A stretch of DNA of 64,000 nt from Candidatus Cloacimonadota bacterium (GCA_021734835.1 JAIPIH010000001.1:62001-126000), one strand, 5' to 3'. Shown: positions 39,296 to 49,122, numbered from the stretch's first letter. Numbers and translations are program-made. The notes: generated by a model not told the origin, from the letters alone.

Positions 39296-39531
39296 ATTAA
39301 TATCACGAATACAGTATTACATCCTTTTCAATTATACAGTTTATAATGTTAGTTTTTGATTTTTAAGTTAAATCTAAATTTTTGAAACTTGAATTCAATT
39401 CGCCATTATTATGTTTTTTTCGCCATCTATAGAAGATTCGAAAAAAAAATTCTAATTTCAGCAGTACTTTTGTTGAAGTTATTTTCTAAATTCTATCTCT
39501 GTTTTGAAAAAACGATTAACTATCTACTCTG

Positions 39532-41022
39532 TCAATATTTAAATAAGTTTTCTACAATATCTGAAGGAATGATAGAGGCAGATTTTCTAATATCTGCTAG
39601 ATTTTCAGCTGTTACACCCATCAAATACGAAGCGGAAACAGCAGCGGCTCTCAGTGAAAGTTTTTGTCCTATAAAGGAAGTGATAATCCCAGCTAAAACA
39701 TCACCACTGCCGCCTGTAGAAAGTCCATCATTCCCGGTTATATTAAAAATAAAACCATCTTTGTCACAAAAGACAGAAATGGTACTTTTCAATAAAACGC
39801 TGCATTTATTTCTAATTGTAAAATCATTGAGATATTTTAATCGGTCCTTTTGTATTTCGGAAATAGAAACTTCACTGAGTCGAGCAAATTCGCCAATGTG
39901 TGGGATAAGAAGGATCTTTTTATCTTTGATATCATCAAGCATATTTTTATGCTCGGCCACAATATTCAGCGCATCTGCATCCAATACTAAAGGTTTAGTC
40001 CAATTTGACAAAATAAAATTGAGTAATTCAACTTTCTCTTTTGAAGTTCCCAAACCCGGCCCTATAAGGAGAACATCCAGAGAATTGATCTTATTCAGGA
40101 AATTTTCTTTGTCTTTTGTATCAAGAGGGAATGAGCGAAATGCAAAAGTCATCACTTCAAGAAGCTGCGTTTCAAAAATTGTTTCGAGGCCTGCCGGGTG
40201 AAAGAGAGTTATCGTACCGGCACCGGACCGAAGTGCAGCTTTTGATGCTAAAATAGCCGCACCTGTAAAACCAGGGGAACCGGCAATTATTCCTACTTTA
40301 CCGTAATCTCCTTTATGTGAAAATTTATTTCTGGATGGAAACATTACATTTTCAGCGGTTGCCAATTGAGCTTTTTGTGAAAATTTTAAGAAAACATTGC
40401 TGGGTACACCAATATCGATGACCAGAACTTCACCGCTGTTTTCTCTGCCTTTTCCCAGTAAATGACCATATTTTATTGCCGCCATTGTCAGAGTAAAATC
40501 AGCTATTACCGAATGCTCTGTCTGCCCTGTGTCAGCGTCAATTCCGCTAGCGATATCTATAGAGACTAGGGGTTTTCCGGATGAATTGATCTTCTTAATT
40601 ACTTCAGATGTGAATCCTTTAATCTGACCTTTTAAGCCAATTCCGAAGATCGCATCAATTATAAGTTCAAACTTTGATAAGTCTGCAATAGCATCTATTA
40701 ATTTAGTTACAGGAATATCTAACTCCAAGCATTTCTCGTAATTTAATTTTGTTACATGTGACATTTTCGCAGAATTTCCCAGCAGGAAAATCTCTGGTTT
40801 ATAATCCCACTTCTTCAGATATCGGGCAATAACAAAGCCGTCACCGCCATTATTTCCACTTCCGCAGAACAGAGCAATTTTACTTTCGTACTTTAACAGA
40901 TCATTAATAAATTCGCTACAGCCTTTACCGGCGTTTTCCATTAATTGTTCACTGGAAATTCCAACTTTGTTCATTGTAAATTTGTCAATTGCATACATTT
41001 CATTACGTGACAATACATACAT
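39532..41022 (-). CDS. nnr: bifunctional NAD(P)H-hydrate epimerase / ADP-dependent dehydratase
   Basis: A 496-residue repair enzyme for hydrated NAD(P)H. The N-terminal YjeF_N half has S-E-Q-L-M-E-N-A-G near the start and G-N-N-G-G-D-G-F-V-I-A-R near 56-67. The C-terminal kinase-like half has K-G-D-Y-G-K-V near 230, P-H-I-G-E-F near 375-380 and G-N-D-G-L-S-T-G-G-S-G-D-V-L-A-G, the dehydratase active site. GAGGAA before the ATG. It follows the histidine kinase gene on the same strand by 82 bases. Confidence 0.95.
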   Translation of the reverse strand: MYVLSRNEMYAIDKFTMNKVGISSEQLMENAGKGCSEFINDLLKYESKIALFCGSGNNGGDGFVIARYLKKWDYKPEIFLLGNSAKMSHVTKLNYEKCLELDIPVTKLIDAIADLSKFELIIDAIFGIGLKGQIKGFTSEVIKKINSSGKPLVSIDIASGIDADTGQTEHSVIADFTLTMAAIKYGHLLGKGRENSGEVLVIDIGVPSNVFLKFSQKAQLATAENVMFPSRNKFSHKGDYGKVGIIAGSPGFTGAAILASKAALRSGAGTITLFHPAGLETIFETQLLEVMTFAFRSFPLDTKDKENFLNKINSLDVLLIGPGLGTSKEKVELLNFILSNWTKPLVLDADALNIVAEHKNMLDDIKDKKILLIPHIGEFARLSEVSISEIQKDRLKYLNDFTIRNKCSVLLKSTISVFCDKDGFIFNITGNDGLSTGGSGDVLAGIITSFIGQKLSLRAAAVSASYLMGVTAENLADIRKSASIIPSDIVENLFKY

Positions 41023-41104
41023 TTTTCAATTCCTCATACTGTTAATAAATCACATTTCATAATTGAGGACCCAGCTAAGCTTTTCTTTGCAGAATAATGC
41101 TTTT

Positions 41105-42340
41105 TTAAGTTTCAGGCAATACGATCTCAAATGTTGTCCCGATCCCAACTTCACTTTCCAGAACTCGTATTTTACCATTATGATATTCTTCTACAATGCG
41201 ACGGGCGAGACTCAGTCCCAAACCCCAACCTCGTTCTTTACTTGTTACTCCCGGCTGAAAGATTTTTTTAAACATCTTCTTTTGCATACCAGCACCTTCA
41301 TCAGCAATATGTATATAATATTTATGTTTATGGGGAAAGGCCTTAACTGCGATTATCCCGCCTTTTTGTTTCATAGAATCAAGGCAGTTTTTCAAAATAT
41401 TTTCTAATGTCCATTTGATCAGATCGGGATCAAGGTTTATCGGTTTATCTTTAATTTCACTATCAAAAGATATCTTTATCTTTTTTGAGGCGGCGGGTAG
41501 TCTTCGAGAAAATTGCTCAATTGTCTCTTGAAGTATCTCGTTTAAATTGCAGGGTTGAAATTTCATTATGGAGCCAACCTTACCAAAGCGGGAAGCAATT
41601 TTATTAAGCTTTTCTACGTCGTTTCTCATAAAGTTAAGCATTTCCTGAAGCTCATTTTTCCGTTTTATTCCGCTAATTTTAGATGCCATCACATCTATCC
41701 ACCCACTCAAAGATGAAAGCGGAGTTCCAAATTGATGGGCAGTTTCTTTTGCCAATCCGACCCAGAGAATGTCTCGCTCGGTCTTTTTTATTGTGAATAT
41801 TCCATACATACCGAGAAATAAATACAAAAAGATCAAGAGCATGCCTACGTAAGGCATTAATTTAAGTTGTTTCATAGTATTAGAATCTCCATAAAACACA
41901 TAACTGTAGATCTTAGGATCTTCTCTGCTTAGCCTTAAAGGTATCATAGAATGATTAGCTTCCATTTTTTTTACCATACTTTTTAAAAGATCCTGCTGAT
42001 GTAATTCCAGATTTTCAAAATTCTTCTTAGGAATATCAATATTTTCCCAGGAAAAAGGAGATTTAAGGCTATCGGTTAAAATTATTGGATAATCTATCTT
42101 AGGTAATATTTCCTGCATGAAGTATTGAAATAGAAAGTGTTCTAAATTAACATCGGCTGGCATTCCAACAAATTTTGAATACAGATCAGGTACTACCTGA
42201 ACATCTTTTTTTACATTATTGATAACTATATTAGTAAATATAATGAATAAAACGAGCAAAATAACACTTCCTGATATAAAGTAGATCCTCAGCAGAAGAT
42301 TTCTGTTACTCGCTTTTTTTTGTAATTTCCCAGATTTCAT
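41105..42340 (-). CDS. membrane sensor histidine kinase
   Basis: A 411-residue kinase. Two helices (about 17-40 and 162-184) flank a periplasmic sensor of about 120 residues. The H-box K-E-T-A-H-Q-F-G-T-P carries H202. The ATPase has N-box E-N-I-L-K-N-C-L-D, G1 I-A-D-E-G-A-G-M and G2 G-W-G-L-G-L-S-L-A. There is no HAMP, PAS or receiver domain. The start overlaps mazG by 35 bases. A receiver protein is encoded three genes upstream (44027) and is the likely partner. Confidence 0.9.
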   Translation of the reverse strand: MKSGKLQKKASNRNLLLRIYFISGSVILLVLFIIFTNIVINNVKKDVQVVPDLYSKFVGMPADVNLEHFLFQYFMQEILPKIDYPIILTDSLKSPFSWENIDIPKKNFENLELHQQDLLKSMVKKMEANHSMIPLRLSREDPKIYSYVFYGDSNTMKQLKLMPYVGMLLIFLYLFLGMYGIFTIKKTERDILWVGLAKETAHQFGTPLSSLSGWIDVMASKISGIKRKNELQEMLNFMRNDVEKLNKIASRFGKVGSIMKFQPCNLNEILQETIEQFSRRLPAASKKIKISFDSEIKDKPINLDPDLIKWTLENILKNCLDSMKQKGGIIAVKAFPHKHKYYIHIADEGAGMQKKMFKKIFQPGVTSKERGWGLGLSLARRIVEEYHNGKIRVLESEVGIGTTFEIVLPET

Positions 42341-43079
42341 CTAATTGCTCCAAGCTTGCATCAAGCATTGTTTCATCACTTTTCTGATAATAATCCTCAA
42401 CTTTTTTAAAGCGCTTTTCAAATTTGTTTATCGTTCTTTTAAGAGCTGATTCGGTATCAAAACCTGATTTTCTGGCAATATTCACAATGGAGAACAACAA
42501 ATCTCCAAGTTCATTTTGCATTTCTTCAATATCTTTATTTTCAAATGCTTCTTTAAACTCATACACTTCTTCTTCAAGTTTTGCGACTGCTGGTGAGACC
42601 TCAGGCCAATCGAAGCCGACGGAAGCAGCTTTTTCCTGCATTCTTTGCGCCACTATAAGTGCCGGCATTTTTCTGGGAATTCCGTCTACTGCTGAAGTAC
42701 GGGAAAGTTCTTTTTCTTTCATTTTAATTCGCTCCCAGTTCATTTTAACACCATTCGCATCAACTGCATGTCCATCGCCAAAAATATGCGGATGCCGGCG
42801 AATTAATTTATCGTTGATCTTGGAAAGTACATCATTCATCTTAAATCTCTCAGATTCTTCAGCAATTTGCACCTGCATTACAATGTGCAGCAGCAGATCA
42901 CCCAACTCTTCAGACAAGTGATCATAATTCTGTGATTCTATCGCTTCTATAGTTTCATATAGTTCTTCGATGAAATTGGGAATTAGAGATTCGTGTGTCT
43001 GTTTCAGGTCCCAGGGACAGCCATTTTCCTTATCTCGTAATTTTGCAATTACCTCTACTAACCTATCAAACTCTTTCAT
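42306..43079 (-). CDS. mazG: MazG nucleoside triphosphate pyrophosphohydrolase
   Basis: A 257-residue double-domain MazG. Domain 1: C-P-W-D-L-K-Q-T, then E-E-L-Y-E-T-I-E and S-E-E-L-G-D-L-L metal-binding helices. Domain 2 repeats this with A-K-L-E-E-E-V-Y-E-F and N-E-L-G-D-L-L-F. Hydrolyses NTPs to NMP and pyrophosphate, as house-cleaning or in the stringent response. AGAGGGAAG before the ATG; its start overlaps the peptidase gene by 14 bases. Confidence 0.94.
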   Translation of the reverse strand: MKEFDRLVEVIAKLRDKENGCPWDLKQTHESLIPNFIEELYETIEAIESQNYDHLSEELGDLLLHIVMQVQIAEESERFKMNDVLSKINDKLIRRHPHIFGDGHAVDANGVKMNWERIKMKEKELSRTSAVDGIPRKMPALIVAQRMQEKAASVGFDWPEVSPAVAKLEEEVYEFKEAFENKDIEEMQNELGDLLFSIVNIARKSGFDTESALKRTINKFEKRFKKVEDYYQKSDETMLDASLEQLDEIWEITKKSE

Positions 43080-43998
43080 CTTCCCTCTTAGTTTTCTGAG
43101 AATTAATCATATGAATTTTTTGTGTATTGATCTCTTGTTCCTGCTGCCAGGTCTCAACCGTTTTTTTATTATTTATCTTTTTTCTGATAACCCCTAAAAT
43201 TAGTATCAATGGTAAAAAACCCCAGATCAAGCTAGTTGAAGCTAACAGAATTGTAGATTTGAAATGTGACTTGGAATACTCTTCAAATTGTTCTGAAAAT
43301 GTCTTCGTTGTCATAAAAAAACTATTTAAAAAAGCCATTTCAAAATTTCCGGTTGTTCTGGATTTTTCCCATAATCGGTAAAATAGCTCGCGTTTTTTAA
43401 GAAAGAGATATTTAACTGCTAAGCCTGATTTAGCATAAAATGATTCCCATTCAATCATATTTTTAGGATAATTTTGTGTCATTTCAGTTAAGGTTCTGGA
43501 ATTACCCATTATGTAATTTTTAGCAAAATTCAATTCTCTGTCTATCCCCATATCATTGGAGAAATATACAGCCATACCCTCATTGAACCAGAGAGGTGGA
43601 CTTTTCCAAAATGAACTTACAAAATGGTGAATATACTCATGAAGTAAAATTGTGCTAATATTGGATAAACTCTTGAGCTCATGAGGATTTTTGAGATAAA
43701 TAGTCTGATTGATTCTCATATAAAACCCTGAACTGAATTCCATGATGGCAGAATGCTCTTTCGTCCATCTTTGATATACTTTTTGATTTGGAGCAATAAC
43801 TATCCTTACAGGAATATCAAGATAAACTCCTACTTTTTTTTGGAAGGTTTGAACTTCTTTATTCAATTGTACTATTAATTTTGAGACTGCGGTAGTATCT
43901 TTTGCTTCAGCAACTAAAATAACTTCCTGATATTTTACAATTTCGTACTTATGTGTAACAGCTCGTAAATTTGAGATATGGAAAAACTGGCAAGTCAA
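43066..43998 (-). CDS. membrane-anchored metallopeptidase, peptidase-MA-like (start uncertain)
   Basis: At least 310 residues. The zinc motif H-E-Y-I-H-H (H120, E121, H124) is followed by L-W-F-N-E-G-M-A-V-Y, with E140 as the probable third ligand: a gluzincin of peptidase-MA type. A C-terminal membrane helix at about 253-275 is followed by a Lys/Gln-rich tail. The TTG at 43998 lacks a ribosome site. The frame stays open upstream, and a signal-peptide-like N-terminus appears if translation begins at the ACG at 44025, which has AAGGAG six bases before it. The real start may therefore be non-standard, or a sequence error may hide an ATG. Substrate unknown; it lies in a two-component gene cluster. 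Confidence 0.78.
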   Translation of the reverse strand: MTCQFFHISNLRAVTHKYEIVKYQEVILVAEAKDTTAVSKLIVQLNKEVQTFQKKVGVYLDIPVRIVIAPNQKVYQRWTKEHSAIMEFSSGFYMRINQTIYLKNPHELKSLSNISTILLHEYIHHFVSSFWKSPPLWFNEGMAVYFSNDMGIDRELNFAKNYIMGNSRTLTEMTQNYPKNMIEWESFYAKSGLAVKYLFLKKRELFYRLWEKSRTTGNFEMAFLNSFFMTTKTFSEQFEEYSKSHFKSTILLASTSLIWGFLPLILILGVIRKKINNKKTVETWQQEQEINTQKIHMINSQKTKREDERV

Positions 43999-44026
43999 AA
44001 TAAGTACTTGAATAAAATTACGCGTG

Positions 44027-44404
44027 TTATTCTCCTTTGACCATTTTTTTAATTTTCTCAGTAAGTTTTTTTACATCGAATGGTTTAAAGATCACATCTT
44101 CCAAACCAGCTTTGCGTGATTTAACAACCACATGATCCGGATCATATCCAAAACCGGTCATCATAATAATGGGTAATTCTCTGTTGGTTTCCTTAACCCG
44201 TGAATACAATTCATATCCATCCATATCCGGCATTGCGATATCAGTAAGCAGAAGATCAATTCCGCCGGCCATAACTCTATTTAAAGCTGCATAACCTTTA
44301 TTAACACAAATGATATCTAATTCAGGACAACATTGTTCTAATTCTATTTTTAGATAGTTTGTTACGGAAATATCATCATCAACAATTAGTATTTTATAAT
44401 TCAT
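44027..44404 (-). CDS. single-domain response regulator (CheY-like receiver)
   Basis: A 125-residue receiver with no output domain. Acidic pocket D9-D10-D11, phospho-acceptor D55 in L-L-T-D-I-A-M-P-D-M-D-G, Thr in M-M-T-G-F and Lys in F-K-P-F-D are all present. It probably relays phosphate from the histidine kinase at 41105 or acts by protein binding. An AGAGG is correctly spaced before the ATG. It ends just before the metallopeptidase start region. Confidence 0.95.
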   Translation of the reverse strand: MNYKILIVDDDISVTNYLKIELEQCCPELDIICVNKGYAALNRVMAGGIDLLLTDIAMPDMDGYELYSRVKETNRELPIIMMTGFGYDPDHVVVKSRKAGLEDVIFKPFDVKKLTEKIKKMVKGE

Positions 44405-44429
44405 CCTCCAACCTCTGCCTAAGCTAAGA

Positions 44430-45416
44430 TCATGTGAGAACCGATCTCACCTTAAGCTGAGACTTTTTAAAGATCTTATCTATTTTATCAAGTATTATTT
44501 TATCATTTTTTTTAATAAGATGATTATAGATGATCCTGCGTTCTGACAGCTCATCTTTGTTGAAAGCTAACAGCTCATTTTCCCTGTAATCTATTGAAAC
44601 ATAAGAGAAATCATACTCTTTTTTCTTATAAAAAACACTTTCGATTCTTCCTTTGGAAACTTTATATTGATGATTTTCATCTTGAAATTCTAAATTCAAA
44701 TTTTTGGTTATAAACAAGAATTTCAAATAAGCATCATATTTTTCTACAATGCGAATTAAGTTTTTTAACTTTTCAGCTTTATTAAAGTACAGATCATCAT
44801 AATATTTTTTTTGTTCAGCTTTGGCATGAACTAGTAATTCTATCTCCCTAAATATATAAGAGAGAATTACTTTTTGATAGGTAGTTAGTTTATTCTTTAT
44901 ACACCATCCGTCACAAAGGTTATTTTTATATCTTTTGCAAGGATATGGCTTTTTATCGGGACAAAGTGGAAACTTGAATAAACCGGCCATTGCATCTAAA
45001 AGATCAAATACGAAAAATCTATGTTTGAAAGGTCCAAGATAAAAATCGTTTTGCTGTGTATTCTCAACAACTTTAAAATAAGGTGGTTTTTGTAGATCAA
45101 TTCCCAAGTAGACATAACTTTCATAAGATTTGATCTGTTCATTAAACTCGGGATGATCAGTGTTTTCCAGCATTTTTTTATGAATAAGAGCTTCAAAAAG
45201 TGAATTGTATAATTCATAAGATATTTTATCAGTTTGAGAAATAAGTTGAAAGACATTTTTATCAGCTTTCATTGCTTGGAATAACTGCCTGATACTTTTT
45301 TCCAGGTTATTTGTGATCTGAATATATAAGGTTTTATCAGCTTCTGCAAAAATAAATAATCCTTTGGCGGAAGGAATTTTCATTTTATCAATTTCACTTT
45401 TATAAAATTCAATCAT
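44430..45416 (-). CDS. degenerate UvrC/Cho-like protein with intact cysteine cluster
   Basis: A 328-residue protein that follows the UvrC N-terminal layout. A GIY-YIG-like start (G19-L-F...L-Y31-I-Q) runs into N-N-L near 36-38, R43, the E75-A-L helix and N92. Then comes a UvrC-style segment, P-Y-F-K-V...Y-L-G-P-F near 112-130, and four Cys C152-x7-C160-x7-C168-x3-C172, as in the FeS/zinc region after the nuclease domain of UvrC. The family's first Tyr is Phe and the Gly and Lys after the second Tyr are Gln and Ile, so nuclease activity is doubtful. The C-terminal half has no RNase-H-like domain. It precedes a response regulator by 25 bases. Confidence 0.68.
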   Translation of the reverse strand: MIEFYKSEIDKMKIPSAKGLFIFAEADKTLYIQITNNLEKSIRQLFQAMKADKNVFQLISQTDKISYELYNSLFEALIHKKMLENTDHPEFNEQIKSYESYVYLGIDLQKPPYFKVVENTQQNDFYLGPFKHRFFVFDLLDAMAGLFKFPLCPDKKPYPCKRYKNNLCDGWCIKNKLTTYQKVILSYIFREIELLVHAKAEQKKYYDDLYFNKAEKLKNLIRIVEKYDAYLKFLFITKNLNLEFQDENHQYKVSKGRIESVFYKKKEYDFSYVSIDYRENELLAFNKDELSERRIIYNHLIKKNDKIILDKIDKIFKKSQLKVRSVLT

Positions 45417-45619
45417 AGAGTTTAATCTTGGAAATTGGTACCTTGTGTCAATGAAAAAGGGAAAGTAAACTGATTATTTGCTGGTTTGAGATATCTGGTA
45501 GAAATTCTATGATAACTGACTTTTGCAGTCTTTTTTCAAATTTATTTTGTTATCCTTAAAAGCATAATACAAAATTCATAATTCTTGACGTTATCCAACC
45601 CATTTTCAAATTGCCCCAT

Positions 45620-48600
45620 ATGAGTATGTTCTACAATAAGATAAGATCACTGATCGAAAAATCTGAATTTATCAAAAAATTCGATTCTACGATCAATAAG
45701 AGTAATACAGGAAGTTTATTTCATGGGCTTAATCGTTCTGCAAAGTCAATGTTGCTGGCACAAGCCTTTCAACTTACTGGGAAAAATATTATTTTTGTTA
45801 CTACAGATGATAAAATTGCAGAGGATTATCTGGAAGATATTGAGCTTCTGGTAGGTGGAAACAGAGCTTATTTTTTACCTGATTATGAAGTTTTACCATA
45901 TGAACAACGCTCACCGCATTATATGTTGCGAGGTCAAAGAATCGAAACACTAATGGCAGCCGTTTCTTCCGAACCGGCAATTTACAGTGTTTCTCTGCGT
46001 TCACTTCTTCGCAAGATCACATCCGCTGCAATATTCAGTAAGAATATTATCACTCTATCGATCAATGAGGAATATGATCCTGACTTGCTGATCTCTAATT
46101 TGGTTGGTATGGGTTTCGAGAATCAATTTCAGGTTTCTAAAGTTGGTGAGATCGCCAGAAGAGGCGGGATCATTGATGTTTTTAGTCCGAATTCCCAACG
46201 TCCTGTTAGGATTGAGTTCTTTGGCGATATTGTTGAGTCAATACGAGTCTTTTCTGTTAGTTCACAAAGATCTACAGGTGAAGAATTAAAAACAGTAACC
46301 TTAATTCCATCCCGGGAATTTTCTCTGCATGATATTGAAACGGATAAGAAATTGTGGGAAAAGGTACATGAGAACGGTTTCTATGAAGGGATCGAACTCG
46401 ATGTTTCACTTCTAATCCCTCATCTTGAAACTTTTTTGGAGTACTTTTCAACCGACAATTGCCTGATCTTTTGGGATGAATTTCAATATGTTCCCGCCTA
46501 TCTTAAAGAGATTATTGAAGAGTCAACAGATCTTTATCAAAAAGTACATTCTAAATACAAACAAAGATCAATTCCACGTCCGGAAAATTTGTTTGCTGAT
46601 TATAAATTCGTTCATAAAATTTTTAAAACTTATTCAAACTACTTTTTTTCAGCTTCCTTTCAGGAATTTAAAGAAATAACAAATAGTTATAAAGCACCGA
46701 TCATCTCTCAAACCAGTCTTCATGGAAATTTGGAAATATTTGAGAAAGAACTTATCGAAAAATTGGACGAAGGATACAGAATAATAATCCAATCTGATAA
46801 TAGTAGTCAAAGCAGGCGTATGAGTGATCTTCTGCCGCAATATTACGAAAAAATAGACTTTTCGATCGGAGTTCTGCAAACGGGGTTTTTATTAACAGAT
46901 GCTAAACTAGCCGTCTATACTGATCATGAAATATTCAGCAGATATAAGTTTAAGCGGCATTACAACAGGTTTTCACAAGATGAAGCTCTGATCGATTATA
47001 ATGCGCTAAAACCCGGAGATTATATTGTTCATGTCGATCACGGCATCGGGATCTATAGCGGTTTAAAGAAGCTAAATATAGAGGGGAATACAATTGAGAC
47101 TTTGATCTTAAGGTATGCTGGAAATGATGTAGTTTATGTTCCTACTTTCCAATTATCTCTTGTAACTAAATTTGTGTCTGAGGAAGGAATAACTCCTAAC
47201 ATCCACAAGCTGGGTAGTAAAAAGTGGGAGAATATGAAATCCCGTGCTCATAAGCAGATCGAACTTGTTGCAGAAGATCTGATAAAATTATATGCAGAAC
47301 GGAAGGTGAGGAAAGGAATTGCCTTTGAACCTGATACAAGCTGGCAAACCGAAATGGAAGATTCTTTTATTTATGAAGATACTCCTGATCAAAAAAGAGC
47401 TACTGAAGAGATCAAAGCAGATATGGAAGCTGATACTCCGATGGAACGCTTATTATGTGGAGATGTGGGATATGGGAAAACAGAAGTTGCTATTCGGGCT
47501 GCTTTCAAAGCAGTTAACAGTGGATATCAGGTAGCTATTTTAGTTCCAACAACACTTCTTGCCGAACAGCATTACCTTGTGTTCCGTGACAGATTAGCTC
47601 AGTATCCCGTGCGAATAGCTATGTTCAGCAGGTTTCGCTCCAGAAACAAACTCAAAATTGATGCAGAAAAATTAGCGACCGGTGAGATAGATATAGCGAT
47701 AGGTACGCACAGATTGTTCTCAAATGATATAAAATACAAAAATTTGGGACTGCTGATTATTGATGAAGAACATCGATTTGGAGTTCGCCATAAGGATAAA
47801 TTACGTCAAATAAAATCAATTGTGGATACTTTATACATGAGTGCTACTCCTATTCCCCGGACTATGTATATGGCACTTTCCAAACTAAAAGAACTATCAT
47901 TGATAAGAACATCACCCAAAGCAAGATTACCGATCAGAACTGTTGTAGTTTCCTGGGATGAAAATGTTATCAAAGATGCCATCAATCGCGAAGTTGACCG
48001 GGGCGGCCAGGTTTTTTTTGTTCATAACAGAGTTCAAACAATAGAAAGTGTTGCAGCAGACCTGCAGAAACTGTTGCCTCATGTGAGCTTTGAGATTGGT
48101 CATGGTCAATTACCTGAAAAACAATTGGAAAAAGTAACATTAGATTTTGCTCATCATAAGTTCGATGTCCTCATCGCCACCACAATTATAGAATCAGGTA
48201 TTGATATTCCAAATGCCAACACGATGATCGTGAACAGAGTTGATATGTTCGGCCTTGCTCAATTATATCAAATGCGGGGTAGAGTCGGAAGAAGTAACCG
48301 TCGGGCTTATGCATATTTGATAATTCCTCCAACTTTAAACGAAGATGCACGACAGAGGCTGGAATCTCTTATTGAGTATGAATCTCTCGGAAGCGGATAT
48401 CAGGTAGCAATGCGCGATATGGAACTGAGAGGTGCAGGCTCTTTATTGGGAACTAAGCAAAGCGGCATTATAAACTCGATCGGATTTAATTATTATAGCC
48501 GGTTTCTGGAAAGTACGATCAAGGAATTACAAGCAGACGAATCGATAACCAATAAAAATGAGAAAACACCTCATATAAAAATCGATATTGATAATTATAT

Positions 48601-49009
48601 TGCGGAATCTTATATCTCCAGTGAGGAAGAAAGATTAGAAATATATCAGAAAATGTTAGAGTTCACTTCTTTAACACAATATGAAGATCTGATCGTTGAA
48701 TTGACTGATAGATTTGGTAAACCTCCCCGGAATTCTGAAAATGCCATAATGTATTATAAATTACGTTTACTGGCTCAGAAAGCTGATTTACGGTCACTGA
48801 ATGTTAAGAAAACACAATTAACTTTAGAGTTTGGTAAGAAAAAGGTACCATCTCGCTCAATGCTTTCAAAACTTTTAGAAAAGTATGATTACCCGGTTAA
48901 TTTTGATACAACTAATTATTTGAGGATTTTTTTTGATATTTCCAACTCAGATAAAAATTACTTGAGAATAGCGTTTGAGATATTAAAATCTATCACAGAA
49001 ATTTCTTAA
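45620..49009 (+). CDS. mfd: transcription-repair coupling factor
   Basis: About 1129 residues. UvrB-like N-terminal domains, then an RNA-polymerase-interacting CarD-like domain from about 462 (P-G-D-Y-I-V-H-V-D-H-G-I-G), a RecG-like translocase with Walker A G-D-V-G-Y-G-K-T near 614 and D-E-E-H near 714, T-I-I-E-S-G-I-D-I-P-N-A-N, and the TRCF C-terminal domain. It removes stalled RNA polymerase at DNA damage and recruits UvrA. Two ATGs (45620, 45626) follow a TTG at 45611; none has a clear ribosome site. Confidence 0.97.
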   Translation: MSMFYNKIRSLIEKSEFIKKFDSTINKSNTGSLFHGLNRSAKSMLLAQAFQLTGKNIIFVTTDDKIAEDYLEDIELLVGGNRAYFLPDYEVLPYEQRSPHYMLRGQRIETLMAAVSSEPAIYSVSLRSLLRKITSAAIFSKNIITLSINEEYDPDLLISNLVGMGFENQFQVSKVGEIARRGGIIDVFSPNSQRPVRIEFFGDIVESIRVFSVSSQRSTGEELKTVTLIPSREFSLHDIETDKKLWEKVHENGFYEGIELDVSLLIPHLETFLEYFSTDNCLIFWDEFQYVPAYLKEIIEESTDLYQKVHSKYKQRSIPRPENLFADYKFVHKIFKTYSNYFFSASFQEFKEITNSYKAPIISQTSLHGNLEIFEKELIEKLDEGYRIIIQSDNSSQSRRMSDLLPQYYEKIDFSIGVLQTGFLLTDAKLAVYTDHEIFSRYKFKRHYNRFSQDEALIDYNALKPGDYIVHVDHGIGIYSGLKKLNIEGNTIETLILRYAGNDVVYVPTFQLSLVTKFVSEEGITPNIHKLGSKKWENMKSRAHKQIELVAEDLIKLYAERKVRKGIAFEPDTSWQTEMEDSFIYEDTPDQKRATEEIKADMEADTPMERLLCGDVGYGKTEVAIRAAFKAVNSGYQVAILVPTTLLAEQHYLVFRDRLAQYPVRIAMFSRFRSRNKLKIDAEKLATGEIDIAIGTHRLFSNDIKYKNLGLLIIDEEHRFGVRHKDKLRQIKSIVDTLYMSATPIPRTMYMALSKLKELSLIRTSPKARLPIRTVVVSWDENVIKDAINREVDRGGQVFFVHNRVQTIESVAADLQKLLPHVSFEIGHGQLPEKQLEKVTLDFAHHKFDVLIATTIIESGIDIPNANTMIVNRVDMFGLAQLYQMRGRVGRSNRRAYAYLIIPPTLNEDARQRLESLIEYESLGSGYQVAMRDMELRGAGSLLGTKQSGIINSIGFNYYSRFLESTIKELQADESITNKNEKTPHIKIDIDNYIAESYISSEEERLEIYQKMLEFTSLTQYEDLIVELTDRFGKPPRNSENAIMYYKLRLLAQKADLRSLNVKKTQLTLEFGKKKVPSRSMLSKLLEKYDYPVNFDTTNYLRIFFDISNSDKNYLRIAFEILKSITEIS

Positions 49010-49122
49010 ATTCATATCTTTCGTCTCTATGAAAACAATTGACAAAAAAGCTCTAATCAAGAATTTTTCCTCATCTTAGATAAATGTTGATCATAAGTCG
49101 TTAAATAGATTTCGGGGGATCA

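Noticed and set aside
39389-40201. Long plus-strand open frame (270 codons) opposite nnr
   Set aside because: It lies mostly antisense to the well-supported nnr gene, has no ribosome site and has a Ser/Lys/Phe-rich composition typical of the opposite strand of an AT-rich gene.
42424-42921. Plus-strand open frame opposite mazG
   Set aside because: Antisense shadow rich in Ser/Phe/Ile; mazG motifs are on the other strand.
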